From Neoarius graeffei (Eukaryota > Chordata > Actinopteri > Siluriformes > Ariidae): a stretch of 64,000 bases of DNA. Where the stretch lies: contig NC_083590.1 in NCBI RefSeq assembly GCF_027579695.1, forward strand, positions 21,901,110 through 21,965,109, given 5' to 3'. The notes under the pieces are model-generated. The model saw only the letters and a list, made by a program, of their open reading frames with translations, was not told the origin of the DNA and ran no database searches. The translations under genes and the position numbers were made by a program. The stretch's first letter is position 1; each line of letters opens with the position of its first letter. Of the stretch, positions 41,231 through 51,860 are shown piece by piece.

Positions 41231-41493
41231 TCGCGAACGATGTTACAGCTAATTATTATAACAATTACAAACACAGGCAATGGACTGGGCTAGCAAAATT
41301 GTTCGGTATTTCCACTCAAAATGCTAAAATGTTAGCGATCGTTTTACTGGGAGCGTAAATTATAGTTGATGTACACGAGAATATAGAGTTAATGTTTTGT
41401 AATGGGTTGTATGCAGGAGCAGAGAGAGAGAGAATTCTGCTGTGGGATAATAAATAAAGGGCTGCGTATCCACTGAGTGATGTTATGTCACTT

Positions 41494-42084
41494 ATACCCT
41501 GTCCACACTCGGGATTTTGTACCGATACGAAACTACTTTCGTACCGCAACACCTGTCCACACTAGCAACTATACCGGTACTGTAGCGGTATAACTGTATC
41601 GGTATGAAACCCACAAATGTATGGGTTTCGTACCGGTACAGTATCGGCACTGTAGCGCTTCGCTGTAGTGTGGACAGATGAAGCGGCTCTGTATCGATAC
41701 AAATACAATGCGCATGCGCAAAGTCACACACCTCAATCGATGTCTTCGCTGAATAAAATGGTGAAGAACGGAGATTCGTTTTCTTTGTTTCTTTCTCAAC
41801 TGGCTCGAGCGTTTTATACGATTCGACTGAATAAATGACCACCAGAAATACAGACTGTACACTGACAACAAAAAGCACACACACGTTGTTTCATCCGCCA
41901 TATTCTCGGAAGGAAGTTACTCGGTAACCACGGAAACATTTCGCGCACGCGCATTTCAACTACCGTGAAAGAAAACCGCAAACATTTCTCGCTAGTGTGG
42001 ACAGATGCACTAAACTGTACCGGTATACTTTGTATCGATACAGTTATACCACTTTCGTACCGGTATAAGTGTGAACACAGCATA
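41494..42084. mobile_element. MITE with ccctgtccacact ends and repeated 'taccggtac' motifs
   Basis: Left end ataccctgtccacactcggg and right end aagtgtgaacacagcat are inverted. Inside, 'tgtccacactagcaactata' and 'cgctagtgtggacagatgca' form a second inverted pair, and taccggta/tatcgata motifs recur. A minus-strand ATG frame (MADETTCVC.., 41,569-41,901) has no domain I recognise. Confidence 0.65.
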
Positions 42085-42957
42085 AATGTGGGTTTTCTCC
42101 TCTCACGATAGCGAGAACATGGCGCGTTTTGTGATTTCGAGTTCCGTGTTTTTGAAAGACTCCTCACGTCATGTGACTTAAATGCGAAAAATGTTTCCAT
42201 TTCAATTTTGCGAAGTATTGCTTAATCAAATTATCTGGGGGGAAAAAAACCATCTCATGCGAGTGGAGGAACTTTCAATATTTTAGGTTGTAGTTTTGAA
42301 TTATTATTATCATTAATATTTTAAATTTTTTCCACGTTTCAATTTTTTTTTTAAGGTCACAATTTCAAATTGTGTGTTACAGGTTAATGGAAACCCGCCG
42401 ACCGATATTTATTGAGAATAATGATTGCATGTGATTCATTCCACACTATCAGTGTTTGCATTTCTAAATGATCCTATTTTACAAAGTCAGATACAGCCAT
42501 TTCTGCAGATTCATGGTCTCTTCAGAAAAAAGCTAACTGTAGATCCTGCGGGTGTGTGCTGCTTTATTGGTGCCCCCCCCCCCCCCCCCCCAAAAAAAAA
42601 AAAAAATTTACACACGCACGCACACTCTTTATGGACAATATAGAACGTAGTCACACTTATTGGAAGATGGTGATTTTAAAAAATCATACGTTTCGGAATA
42701 TTCATATGCGTGTGTGCGTGCGCGCCTTCCTGCTAGTATCATCCTGTGGAAAATCTCAATGATGGACTTGCACATTATTTTTAAGCCTCAATGCAGATTC
42801 AGACTGAGTTTCCTGTTTGAACAGTGAACCGTTTATCTGTTGCGTTTGTGAAGACATTCAGAAGTGTGAAGAGCATACTGTTAAGCTCCTCCAAGGTGTG
42901 CGTGTGTCACAGTGTGAGACTCTTCCCCTATTTTTGTGTGTGATCATCTCATACACG
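42085..42957. other. No exon seen
   Basis: AT-rich sequence with a poly-C/poly-A tract at 42,573-42,607. Confidence 0.5.
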
Positions 42958-43197
42958 GACGGCACGGTGGTGTAGTGGTTAGCGCTGCCGCCTCACAGCA
43001 AGAAGGTCCGGGTTCGAGCCCCGTGGCTGGCGAGGGCCTTTCTGTGTGGAGTTTGCATGTTCTCCCCGTGTCCGCGTGGGTTTCCTCCGGGTGCTCCGGT
43101 TTCCCCCACAGTCCAAAGACATGCAGGTTAGGTTAACTGGTGACTCTAAATTGACCGTAGGTGTGAATGTGAGTGTGAATGGTTGTCTGTGTCTATT

Positions 43198-43841
43198 GGG
43201 CCTTTTCCACTACCCTTTTTCAGCTCGCTTCAGCCCAACACGGCTCGCGTTTCGACTACCTCAGAGCAGCACGACTGAGCTCACTTCAGCCTTACTCAGC
43301 ATCCAAAACTCACACGGTTTTGGAGTGGGGCTGAAGTGAGCCCAACCGAGCCGAGTGGGGCTAGGGGCGTGAGCAGACACTCCCCTGTGCACTGATTGGT
43401 GAGGAGGAGTGTTCTCACATGCACGCTGGGATCTGTAAACACCGTAAACCCGGAAGAAGAAGAATTACGACTTTCAGAAGCCTTATGCGCCTCGCCTCAT
43501 CTATACGCTCTTGCCAGTATCTGTTGGCGTTGTCGGTGACAACAAGCCACAGCACCAAGACCAGCAACACTAACGACTCCATGTTTATTGTTTACTATCC
43601 GGGTCGTGAGACTCCCGCTTAAAAGCTCACTGATGTCACTGTTTGCGGCGCCTAACGACATCACGTGACGTCCACCCATTTTCGCTAACTCCACCCAATG
43701 TGTCCACCCACTTCCAGCCAGCACGGTTCAGCGCGGTTGTAGTCGAAATGCAACTCCAACAGCCCCGCTCAGCTCGACTCAGCCCAACTCAGCACCGCAC
43801 GGCTCAGCCCGACTCAGCCGCGTTGGTAGTGGAAAAGCCCC
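43198..43841 (-). mobile_element. MITE with gggccttttccactacc ends, ATT duplicated
   Basis: TIR gggccttttccactacc (43198-43214) against ggtagtggaaaagcccc (43825-43841), 16 of 17 positions matching. ATT at 43195-43197 and 43842-43844. Subterminal 'cagcccaac' and 'gctcagctcgac' motifs repeat. A 55-codon minus-strand frame lies inside. Confidence 0.85.
43415..43582 (-). pseudogene. Short transposon-exon-like frame in MITE
   Basis: Opens MESLVLLVLVLWLVVTDNAN and continues RYWQERIDEARRIRLL before degenerating to a stop at 43,415. A hydrophobic start followed by an Arg-rich 'EARRIR' stretch is similar in style to the N-terminus of PIF/Harbinger transposases. No catalytic part remains. This is a weak, style-based assignment. 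Confidence 0.3.
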
Positions 43842-43980
43842 ATTTGTGTCAGCCCTGTGATGACCTGGCGACTTGTCCAGGGTGTACCCCGCCTTTCGCC
43901 CGTAGTCAGCTGGGATAGGCTCCAGCTTGCCTGCGACCCTGTAGAAGGATAAAGCGGCTACAGATAATGAGATGAGATGA

Positions 43981-44575
43981 ATGCAAGTTTTTTAACATGA
44001 GAAGATAAACTTCATATCTTCATGCCAATGTGTGATTTTTTTTTTTTTTCCTTATTATTATATCGACACTTTCACAAACAAAAAAAGTGCTCAAATTTAT
44101 CAAAACAATTCATCGATTTCCTCACGAGTGACAGAGATTTGTCACAGTTTTGATTCTCCGTGTCCCAGATGGAGCTCGGATGAAAAATACGAGTGGTGTA
44201 GTATTTCCCAGTAAAACACTCGTGTCCATAGAATGTATATAATTTGAGGACCGGAATGCATTTTTGAGAAGTGAGGGCATTTTGGCTGGTTCTTACTTAT
44301 TCAAAGGGCTGTTTGATGGTTAAGACGGAGTTTTAGGTTTGGGTAAGGGGTAGGGTTAGGCATTTAGTCGTGAGGGTGAGGGAATGCTTTGTCAACGAGT
44401 CCCCACAAAGATTGAAGTGCATGAATGGTGTGTGGATGTGTCCGCTCTCCTCCTCCTCCTTTGTGAGAGTGCAATACGTGTCCGAGTCATGAAGTGAAAA
44501 TAAAGTTCTTCATAGAGCAGAGTTTTTGCAGCTCCCTGCCAGACACCAGTTTACTTTTGCGTAAGTCTCAAGCGT

Positions 44576-44638
<63 letters not shown>

Positions 44639-45071
44639 CACATGTGGCCTAATCCAGACAGACTGCAGATTTAGATGGAGGTTGACAGGAGACTGTGTTT
44701 GGATATCCGGTGTTGTGCGAGGACGTGATTTGAGGATTTATTCAGTCTATTCACCCGGCTGTCGAACTGAATTTCATTTTACCATCAGTGTTCAGCTGTT
44801 TATAAATTTTATATAGTCTACGGCCAAAAAAAAAAACCTCTGAGAAGTGTTTGTTTTTTTAAATCTGCCACTAAGGTGAATCTGCATTTTAGAGTATTTT
44901 TCTTCCTCTGTACTGGAGTGTGGAGGAACGATGTCATTTGTGTGTCTGTTTATCTTTTTATATTTTTTCCCCAATTATTTTATTTTTTAACAGGTGAATG
45001 CATGTGTGCGAGGGAGGATATGATGGTCAGTAAGCGAGGAAAACCAAGGCCGAAAGCATGCAAGAGTTCTT

Positions 45072-45112
<41 letters not shown>

Positions 45113-45439
45113 GCGTGCTCGGGGGCCTGTCTGTGGTCAGCCTGGCCTGTGCGCTTCTCTTAACTGTCACTTGTATACTGCGGTTGTGTCCCTTACTAAC
45201 TGCTAATCTTATCGCGCTGTCCATTTGCCTTACATGCAACAAAGACACACACACACACACACGCGCACACGCGCGCACACACACACAGCTTCTGTTAACT
45301 CTTTCTAACCTTCTGACTAATACGGTCCTAATTAGAATATTATTTACTATATTCAGTACAGCATTTCTTGTGCACTTTAAAACGTCACCCAAAAATAAAG
45401 CCAGTCTTTATCTCACAGCCGATATTCTATAACGGATCC
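43981..45439. other. No exon seen; long (GT)n tracts
   Basis: (GT)n at 44,580-44,633 and 45,075-45,110, (CA)n at 45,245-45,288. The part 44,220-44,400 (ggtagggttaggcatttagt, gagtccccacaaagat) looks like a fish dispersed repeat but has no second copy here. Confidence 0.5.
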
Positions 45440-45680
45440 TGTCTAAACCTGAGCGCCGAGCCGAGATCATCTTACAGCCCTAACCTCCTTTTGGCTCGCC
45501 GTTATCCTGTCTGATTGTTCTCATCCTGCAGCTAATGCACCGTAATGCGCCGATGTAGTGCAATCCCGTAGTCTGGGTGTACCGAGCTGGGCAGCTTTGT
45601 CTCCTCGGCCTTGTGGCTTATGAATCTGCAGAGTCCGTGTATATGTAATGGCTCATCTTGATATTACATAACAAATACAT
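45440..45680. promoter_or_regulatory. Candidate conserved intronic element
   Basis: Repeat-free block: 'cgccgttatcctgtctgatt', 'gctaatgcaccgtaatgcgc', 'ccttgtggcttatgaatctg', 'tatatgtaatggctcatctt', 'gatattacataacaaataca'. The texture (balanced GC, homeodomain/POU-like motifs, no coding) suggests a conserved enhancer. Untested. Confidence 0.4.
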
Positions 45681-46419
45681 GATTGAAAATGTAATATGTT
45701 AAAGTACAGACTGGAAAAATGTGAGTCAACATGGTTGAGACATTGAGGGTTAAGAAATTAATCAGTTATTTCGTTTTCATATCATGATTTCTGACAGCTT
45801 AAATATTGATTTGTCATTTCAACTCTCCTGGAAGGAGTTGTTTTTTTTTTTGTAAGTGTCATGTAGCCACTGGCAATAAATTTCCTGGAAGAGTAGGAGT
45901 CCGTCAACCGACCGGCTACTCCGTTTTTAAAAACAAATCATGTTTTTATTTAATACTTACTTGTGATGCCCGAGTTGGTATTCCCAATATGAATCTATAA
46001 AATACACCATCATTGTTGACACTATAGACATCATTTGTGTTGTTATTGCATCTAATGACCAACATTGCTATTATACTGCTTTTACTAAGTTCAGTGAAAT
46101 CATATCTTGGTAATTTACCAGCATACCTTGGGGAAAATTTTAATACTCCTCATATTTTGGTATTGTTTCGACCACATTTATCCCTGTACACTGTATATAT
46201 GAAAGACCAAACAGCACTATGCTTGCTATGCATTCAACTGAAACTTTACATGTTCTTAAAGCCATGAACTGTTTACTGAAAAGGCAACTGGAAAATATGA
46301 AGCCTGAGCAGAGACTAGCTAATGGAGATTAGCTAGCTAGGACGTAGCTGTTAAGTTTTGATTAAATGATATAGTGGTAGTGATGATGAGCCAAAGCCAT
46401 GAGGAATATCAACATTTCG
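45681..46419. other. No exon seen
   Basis: AT-rich intronic-looking sequence leading into the tandem array. Confidence 0.5.
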
Positions 46420-46996
46420 TTGTGTTTTTTTGCTTTGTAGAGACATACAGAGGCTGTGGAGACATGGCTAGCTCGCTAGGACATAGCCAGTGAGTCTTTT
46501 ACAGAGTATATGAAGGCATAAATACAGTTGAGACAAAACAACGGTGTTAGTATTGTTAATATTTCTCTCAGATGTGTTGGGACATTAGTAATTAAAGACT
46601 TCTTTAAAAATAAAAAAAAGGCTAGTGAGTAATGTTAACGAGCCAAGACGTAGCCTTTAACTCTTCGGCAATATAAAGGCGTAAATACAGTGGAGACGAG
46701 CCAGAGTTATCAAGAATATCAGTATTTCTCTGAGATGTGCTGGTAAATTACTGATTAAAGACTCTTTTTAAATTTAAAAACACTGAGTCAGGCTAACCAT
46801 TTAACTAGCTAAGAGCTAGCCTTTAACTCCTGTACAGACAATATAATAGCATAAATACAGTAGAGACGAGCCAGAGTCAACAATAATATCAAAATTTCTC
46901 TGATTACTTGATAACTTGCTAATTAAAGACTGTTTAAAATAAAAAACAACCTGCTGAGTCAGGCTAACAATTTACCTAGCGAAGACTTAGCTTCTA

Positions 46997-47523
46997 AAGG
47001 CCAATTTATGCTGACAACCCAGTTCTCGCAGATGGCATCGCAGATGGTGTCTGCGTAGCCCCCCCACCTTCGCAGACGCTCTGCGCGCACCTCCCAAAAA
47101 TTGTGACCACCGTAGAAGCCTCGCAGACAGCGTCGCAGACAAGAGGGCTCTGATTGGTCCACTCTACATCCGCTGTACACGCACTTCCGCTTCCCTACTT
47201 TCCCGGTTTGGTTTGTTTTCACGACCGCCATTTTTAAAAACACAAGCAAAGATGGAGCAGCACGAAGAGCGGTTGATCGAGGAAGTGAGGAAGTACGTAC
47301 ATCTATACGACTCCAGTTCTAGTCATTATAAGTAACCGGAGGATAAACACTCCACTAACCACACCCACCAACTACTCCTAGCGATTTCGCGACTTCGCGC
47401 CCCCTTGCGTTGTGGCGGTGAATAACATCGTGCACGCCTATTACTCCCCGCTCAACGATAAATTACAACTGTCTGCGAAAAGCTATCTGCGAAAGCCTTG
47501 TCGCAAGAGCATGCAGAGGCCTT
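46997..47523 (+). mobile_element. Harbinger-derived MITE inside the tandem array
   Basis: Left end aaaggccaatttatgctgac and right end gagcatgcagaggccttta are inverted. 'gcatcgcagatggtgtctgc' and 'ctgcgaaaagctatctgcga' form further subterminal repeats. It interrupts one 170-bp unit. It retains a MADF-like start (next entry). The TSD is unclear. Confidence 0.7.
47252..47335 (+). pseudogene. MADF-like N-terminal remnant (Harbinger accessory protein)
   Basis: ATG at 47252 opens MEQHEERLIEEVRKYVHLYD, then SSSSHYK and a stop. The pattern 'EExLIEEVRKYPHLYDxSxxxYKD' is the start of the MADF (Myb/SANT-like) domain, the DNA-binding second protein of PIF/Harbinger transposons. Only the first helix is left. 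A 'gccatttttaaa' motif precedes the start. Confidence 0.6.
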
Positions 47524-48330
47524 TACTCGTGTACAGACAATATAAAGGCATAAATACAGTAGAGACAAGCCAGTGGCATCATTATCGTCAATATTTCACT
47601 GACTAATTAAAGACGCTTTTTAAGTAAAAATATGAAAAAAGCTGAGTCAGGCTAACAATTTAACTAGCCAAGACCTAGTCTTGAACTTGTATACAGCTAA
47701 TATCAAGGCATAAATATAGTGGAGATGAACCAGTGGCATCAGTATTGCCGATATATCCCTGATGTGTTGCTAAATTACGAATAAATAAAGACTTTTTTTT
47801 TTTAAGAAAAAAAAAAAAGCTGAGTCAGGCTAACGTTTAACTAGCGAAGACACGGACATAGCCTTTATCTTATACAGGCAATATAAAGGCATAAATACAG
47901 TGGCGCCGAGCCAGAGTCCTCAATAATATCAAATTTTCTCTCAGATTTGTTGATAACTTGCTAATTAAAGACGGTTTTAAAAATAAAAAAAGCTGAGTCA
48001 GGCTAGCAATTTAACTAGCGAAGCCATAGGCTCTAACTCATTTACAGACAATATGAAGGCATAAATACAGTGGAGACGAGCCGGTGATATCAGTATTGTC
48101 AATATTTCTCTCAGATTTGTTGCTAAATTACTAAAAGATTCTTTTAAATAAAAAAAAAAAAAAATTTAAAAAGCTGAGTCAGGCTAACAATTTAACTAGC
48201 GAAGACGTTGCCTTTATCGCATAAAGGCATAAATACAGTTGAGGCGAGACGGAGTCATCAAGAATATCGATATTTCTCTCCGATGTGTTGGTAAATTATG
48301 AACAAAATATTCCATAAAACTAAAATTAGG

Positions 48331-49903
48331 TGCAGTTACGATTAGCATTTATTGCTAGCCGAACCTCCATGAGTTCTGCCATATTGAGAAATGTGTTCTA
48401 TTCTGTCGACATTAGTGACGAACTCTGTTGAAATGTAATTAAATTAAAGCAGTTACTGGTAGTGAGGCAAGGTTTTCAACACACAGATTGTTCAATAGTG
48501 CATTTTAACACGACTTGTGGTGTTTTTTTCCCCTCCTTTTCTTGCTCTTTTATCCTCTTCCACACACGTCCCTTTTGCTCCGTGTCTAAAAGACTCCAGC
48601 AGCTCTGTAATATTGGTTATTTCAGCTGTGTTGACTTTTTTTTTCCCAGCTTTTATTTTTCCATCACTTGGCACCTTTTGAAGGAGACGTTTGAATTTTA
48701 CCTAATGCGCTGTTTTTATTGGCGCTAGTCCGCAGCCATTCATGTCTTACTTCTGTTGCCTTTCAAGGCCTCATGTAACGAGTACCACTCAAGGTCTTCA
48801 GCTTCAGCTTAGCGTTCCTCACGCTTCCAGTGGCACAGGAAGTTATTTTAATTTAGTCAGTCATTTTCCTGAAACCAGTTTGAGCCTCGTTTTTTGAAAT
48901 CCTTATGCAAATATGGCAATGAAACAAGGCTGTTAATGTCAACCTGATCTTGTTTTACTGACTCTCCACTCTCCCGCGTATGACTGATGGGTTAGTGCAG
49001 CCTGGAGCCTTTTAGAGCTTTTCGGGCTTTTTGCAGTTTGACGTTCGGAGTCTGCCTGCTGCATATTTGTGGCCTCGTCACATTTGACAGTGTGACTCGG
49101 TGCTAACTGCCTGTAGAGTTGAAGGCTCACTAATTCGTAGGCCATGAAGAGGTTCTCTTCCATCCATCCATCTTGTTTCTTCTCTTCGTGTTTTGTTCAG
49201 GGCTTCGGTGTGTGTTTGTGTGTTAACCTGACAAAGGCTGTGTGGGTAAGCAGGTGTGAGGGCTTTAACAGTCAGTTCAGCCATGCATGGCCGTGTAGGC
49301 GCATCCTGTAACACGAGAGACCTAACACTTCAGTCAGGATAATTGATTATTACTCAGTACTTCGTTTAAGATGAAGCGGACTCCACCTGTCTGGTCATAC
49401 GGAAACTACCGGATTCACCAACATGCACTTTATACATGAATGAAAATGTAACGCAACCTGGAGAGTACCTAGGTCTAATCCAAGGGTGTTCATCTAAAAT
49501 TTCTGAAGGTCATAATTTAAGGTTCTAAACTACTAATGTGACTAAATGAGAGTCATGTTTACCTTTTTAAGGCTTAACGGTTAGTGACGAGGCCATGGAT
49601 ACAGTGAAATCAATTTGATATGGCTATGTTATGTTTCATGTTCCAGATGAGAGGAGATGTCAGGTTTGAGGTGAAAGAAAACGTTAGGTTGTTCATCTAG
49701 TTGTCTTTCGACATTACCCTCTTCAACAAAAACGTAAATTTAATCGGGGGGTCTGAAAAACTTCCTTTCTTGATCAGCTACCTTCAGCTAATTAATTTGC
49801 ATAAACGTGTGTGATTGGCTGCAATAGATGATCTTCTACAGAAACCACAGTTCATGGGCTTTTTTTGTTTGTTTGTTTGTTTTGTTTAGTGTTTTTTAAA
49901 ATT
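48331..49903. other. No exon seen
   Basis: Unique intronic-looking sequence; the part 48,780-49,330 is repeat-free and somewhat GC-richer. No feature supported. Confidence 0.45.
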
Positions 49904-50367
49904 GGAGTCACGTTTGAGCCCAGCGGCCGGCGAAGGCCTTTCTGTGCGGAGTTTGCATGTTCTCCCCGTGTCCGCGTGGGTTTCCTCCAGGTGCTCCGGT
50001 TTCCCCCACAGTCCAAAGACATGCAGGTTAGGTTAACTGGTGATTCTAAATTGACCGTAGGTGTGAATGTGAGTGTGAATGGTTGTCTGTTACCCCTTTT
50101 CCACCAAATCAGTTCCAGGGCTGGTTCGGGGCCACTCAGTGCGTTTGGATGTGCATGTAAATCGAGCTACTGTCGGTAATCAAGCTAAGGGTCCCAGCAG
50201 GGGTGCCAGAGAAATCCAATCCTACATGCACACAAGGAAATCGAGCTATTGCGTGAGGTACATTGTGCACCCGAGCCACAGGTGGCGCTACACGCCCCAT
50301 CGTGTTGGTACACTTCCGGTTGTCGTCATGAAGAAGAGCTATTCAAGAGTATAAACAAAGTTATCAG

Positions 50368-50458
50368 CAGTGTTGCCAGATTCTGCTGACGTTTTCCAGC
50401 CCAAAACATGTTCAAATCCGCCAAAATGCACTTAAAACCGCCCAATCTGGCAACACTG
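50368..50458. mobile_element. 91-bp hAT-type mini-MITE, copy 1
   Basis: Perfect 15-bp TIR cagtgttgccagatt/aatctggcaacactg. Near-identical to 63,152-63,242. No clean 8-bp TSD at this copy. Confidence 0.85.
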
Positions 50459-50713
50459 GCAGTTCCGTGTTCACAAGTTCCGTGTTCAAGCTGTTAGGCT
50501 TGCTCTAACAGACTGTATGGCTACAAACTGTCCGGCGCAGACCACTGTTTTGTAAGACAACTTATTTTGCACAATTGTATATTTTTCTAAAGTCCATTTT
50601 TTGCTTACAAAAAAATATTTTTTTTGCTTACAATTTAACTTATGTCTTAATAAACACAAAAAGTTCAATTGTTTTGTTTTTATTGACATTCTTCAGATGT
50701 TGGACATATATGC

Positions 50714-50718
<5 letters not shown>

Positions 50719-50794
<76 letters not shown>
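50719..50794. repeat. (AT)n(AC)n microsatellite
   Basis: About 54 bp of AT followed by 22 bp of AC, inside the 1.09-kb element. Confidence 0.95.
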
Positions 50795-50795
<1 letters not shown>

Positions 50796-51860
50796 AATAC
50801 AATGACTTGTTTATGTACACAATTCACAGCTATGCAACAGCTGTACAGATGTATTTGGTGATACAGTAAGTGAGCTAAATTTTAACAGTGCAAACAATGC
50901 CACAAAAAGAAAAGATTCATGCCGTTTTCATGATTCGTTGTCATGCCGACCGAGGCTGTTGTGTTTCCCGCTTGTGGTCTCGTCACTCGTCACTTCCGGA
51001 AGGGGCAGTGCTGAAGTAAGTAGCTCGAATACATAGCTTGATAGGGTTTACATGCACTAAGTAGCTCGGCAGAAATCGCATAATCTAGGTCGCGTAGCTC
51101 GATTCCGAGAAATCAAGTTTGGTTCAATTTCAGCCGAATTAAGGTGTATACATGGCATTTTGAACTTCGATTTCAGTCGAGCAATGGCAGAAATTCGATT
51201 CTCTCTATGTGCATGTAAACGCACTGACTGCTGGTGCTGGTTCACAACTCGTTCAACTTGTGAGCCAGCTGAGAACCAGTTTGCTTTTCCATAGCTCGCG
51301 GTGCTAAGGGAAGCCACGTCATTACGTCGTTGTATACGTCAGTTACATCGCTACGTTTGCATAAACTTTGGCGTGAATATCGAAGCAAAAACAACACAGA
51401 AGAAGCAGTAGCAATAATAATAATAATAATAATAATAATGGATGACTTCGCGTTTGTACAGCTGCTGCTTCTCGTCGCTTAAAAATGGTGATCTTTCGCG
51501 GTCTTGTTATTGTTGTTGGTCTTAACAACTCCGCCCCCCCGCTGACGTAAGCGGTTCTTTCCTCTAGCCCAGCAGAGAGTTGGTGCTAGCCTGGAACCGG
51601 TTTTTCTGGCCCCAGAGCCAGTTCTTTGTCAGTGGAAACAGAAAACCCGGTTCCAAACTAAGCACTGGCCCCGAACCAGCCCTGGAACTGCTTTGGCGGA
51701 AAAGGGGCATCTGTCTATGTGTCAGCCCTGTGATAACCTGGCGACTTGTCCAGGGTGTACCCCGCCTTTCGCCCGTAGTCAGCTGGGATAGGCTCCAGCT
51801 TGCCTGCGACCCTGTAGAACAGGAAGCGGCTACAAATGATGGATGGATGGAGTCACGTTT

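Larger units (their letters stand above)
42960..43980 (+). mobile_element. SINE S1 split by a MITE
   Basis: Head and first half to 43,197, second half from 43,842 to the GATGA tail. Both halves are close to consensus. Confidence 0.93.
46420..48330. repeat. Tandem array, about 170-bp unit, at least 8 copies
   Basis: The anchor 'aaggcataaatacag' recurs at 46516, 46679, 46849, 47548, 47708, 47889, 48059 and 48227. After removing the insertion at 46,997-47,523 the spacings are about 160 to 181 bp. Each unit carries 'gctgagtcaggctaacaatt', 'taactagcgaagac', 'tttctctcagatgtgttg' and an A-rich stretch of variable length. The units differ by roughly 15-25 percent, so the array is old. No open frame crosses units. 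Confidence 0.9.
50137..51226. mobile_element. 1.09-kb TIR element with cagtgcgttt ends
   Basis: Left end cagtgcgtttggatgtgcat and right end atgtgcatgtaaacgcactg are inverted. ACT at 50134-50136 and 51227-51229 is a possible 3-bp duplication. Further 'aaatcgagctac' and 'gtagctcgattc' motifs are inverted subterminally. No transposase frame. Superfamily unresolved. Confidence 0.75.
50091..51709 (+). mobile_element. MITE with taccccttttccaccaaa ends, split by another element
   Basis: TIR taccccttttccaccaaa (50091-50108) against tttggcggaaaaggggca. Same family as 17,043-17,573 in the opposite orientation: the inner parts (cagttccagggctggttcgg, gctggtgctggttcacaact, the MDDFAFVQLL frame at about 51,439) match. 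Contains (AAT)n at 51,411-51,440. Confidence 0.88.
49916..51848 (+). mobile_element. 5'-truncated SINE S1 with 12-bp TSD, outermost of a four-level nest
   Basis: Flanks ggagtcacgttt (49904-49915 and 51849-51860). The copy starts inside the B box (gagcccagcggccggcgaag), so the A box is missing. It is split by the MITE 50,091-51,709. Its tail is gatggatgg. Confidence 0.92.
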
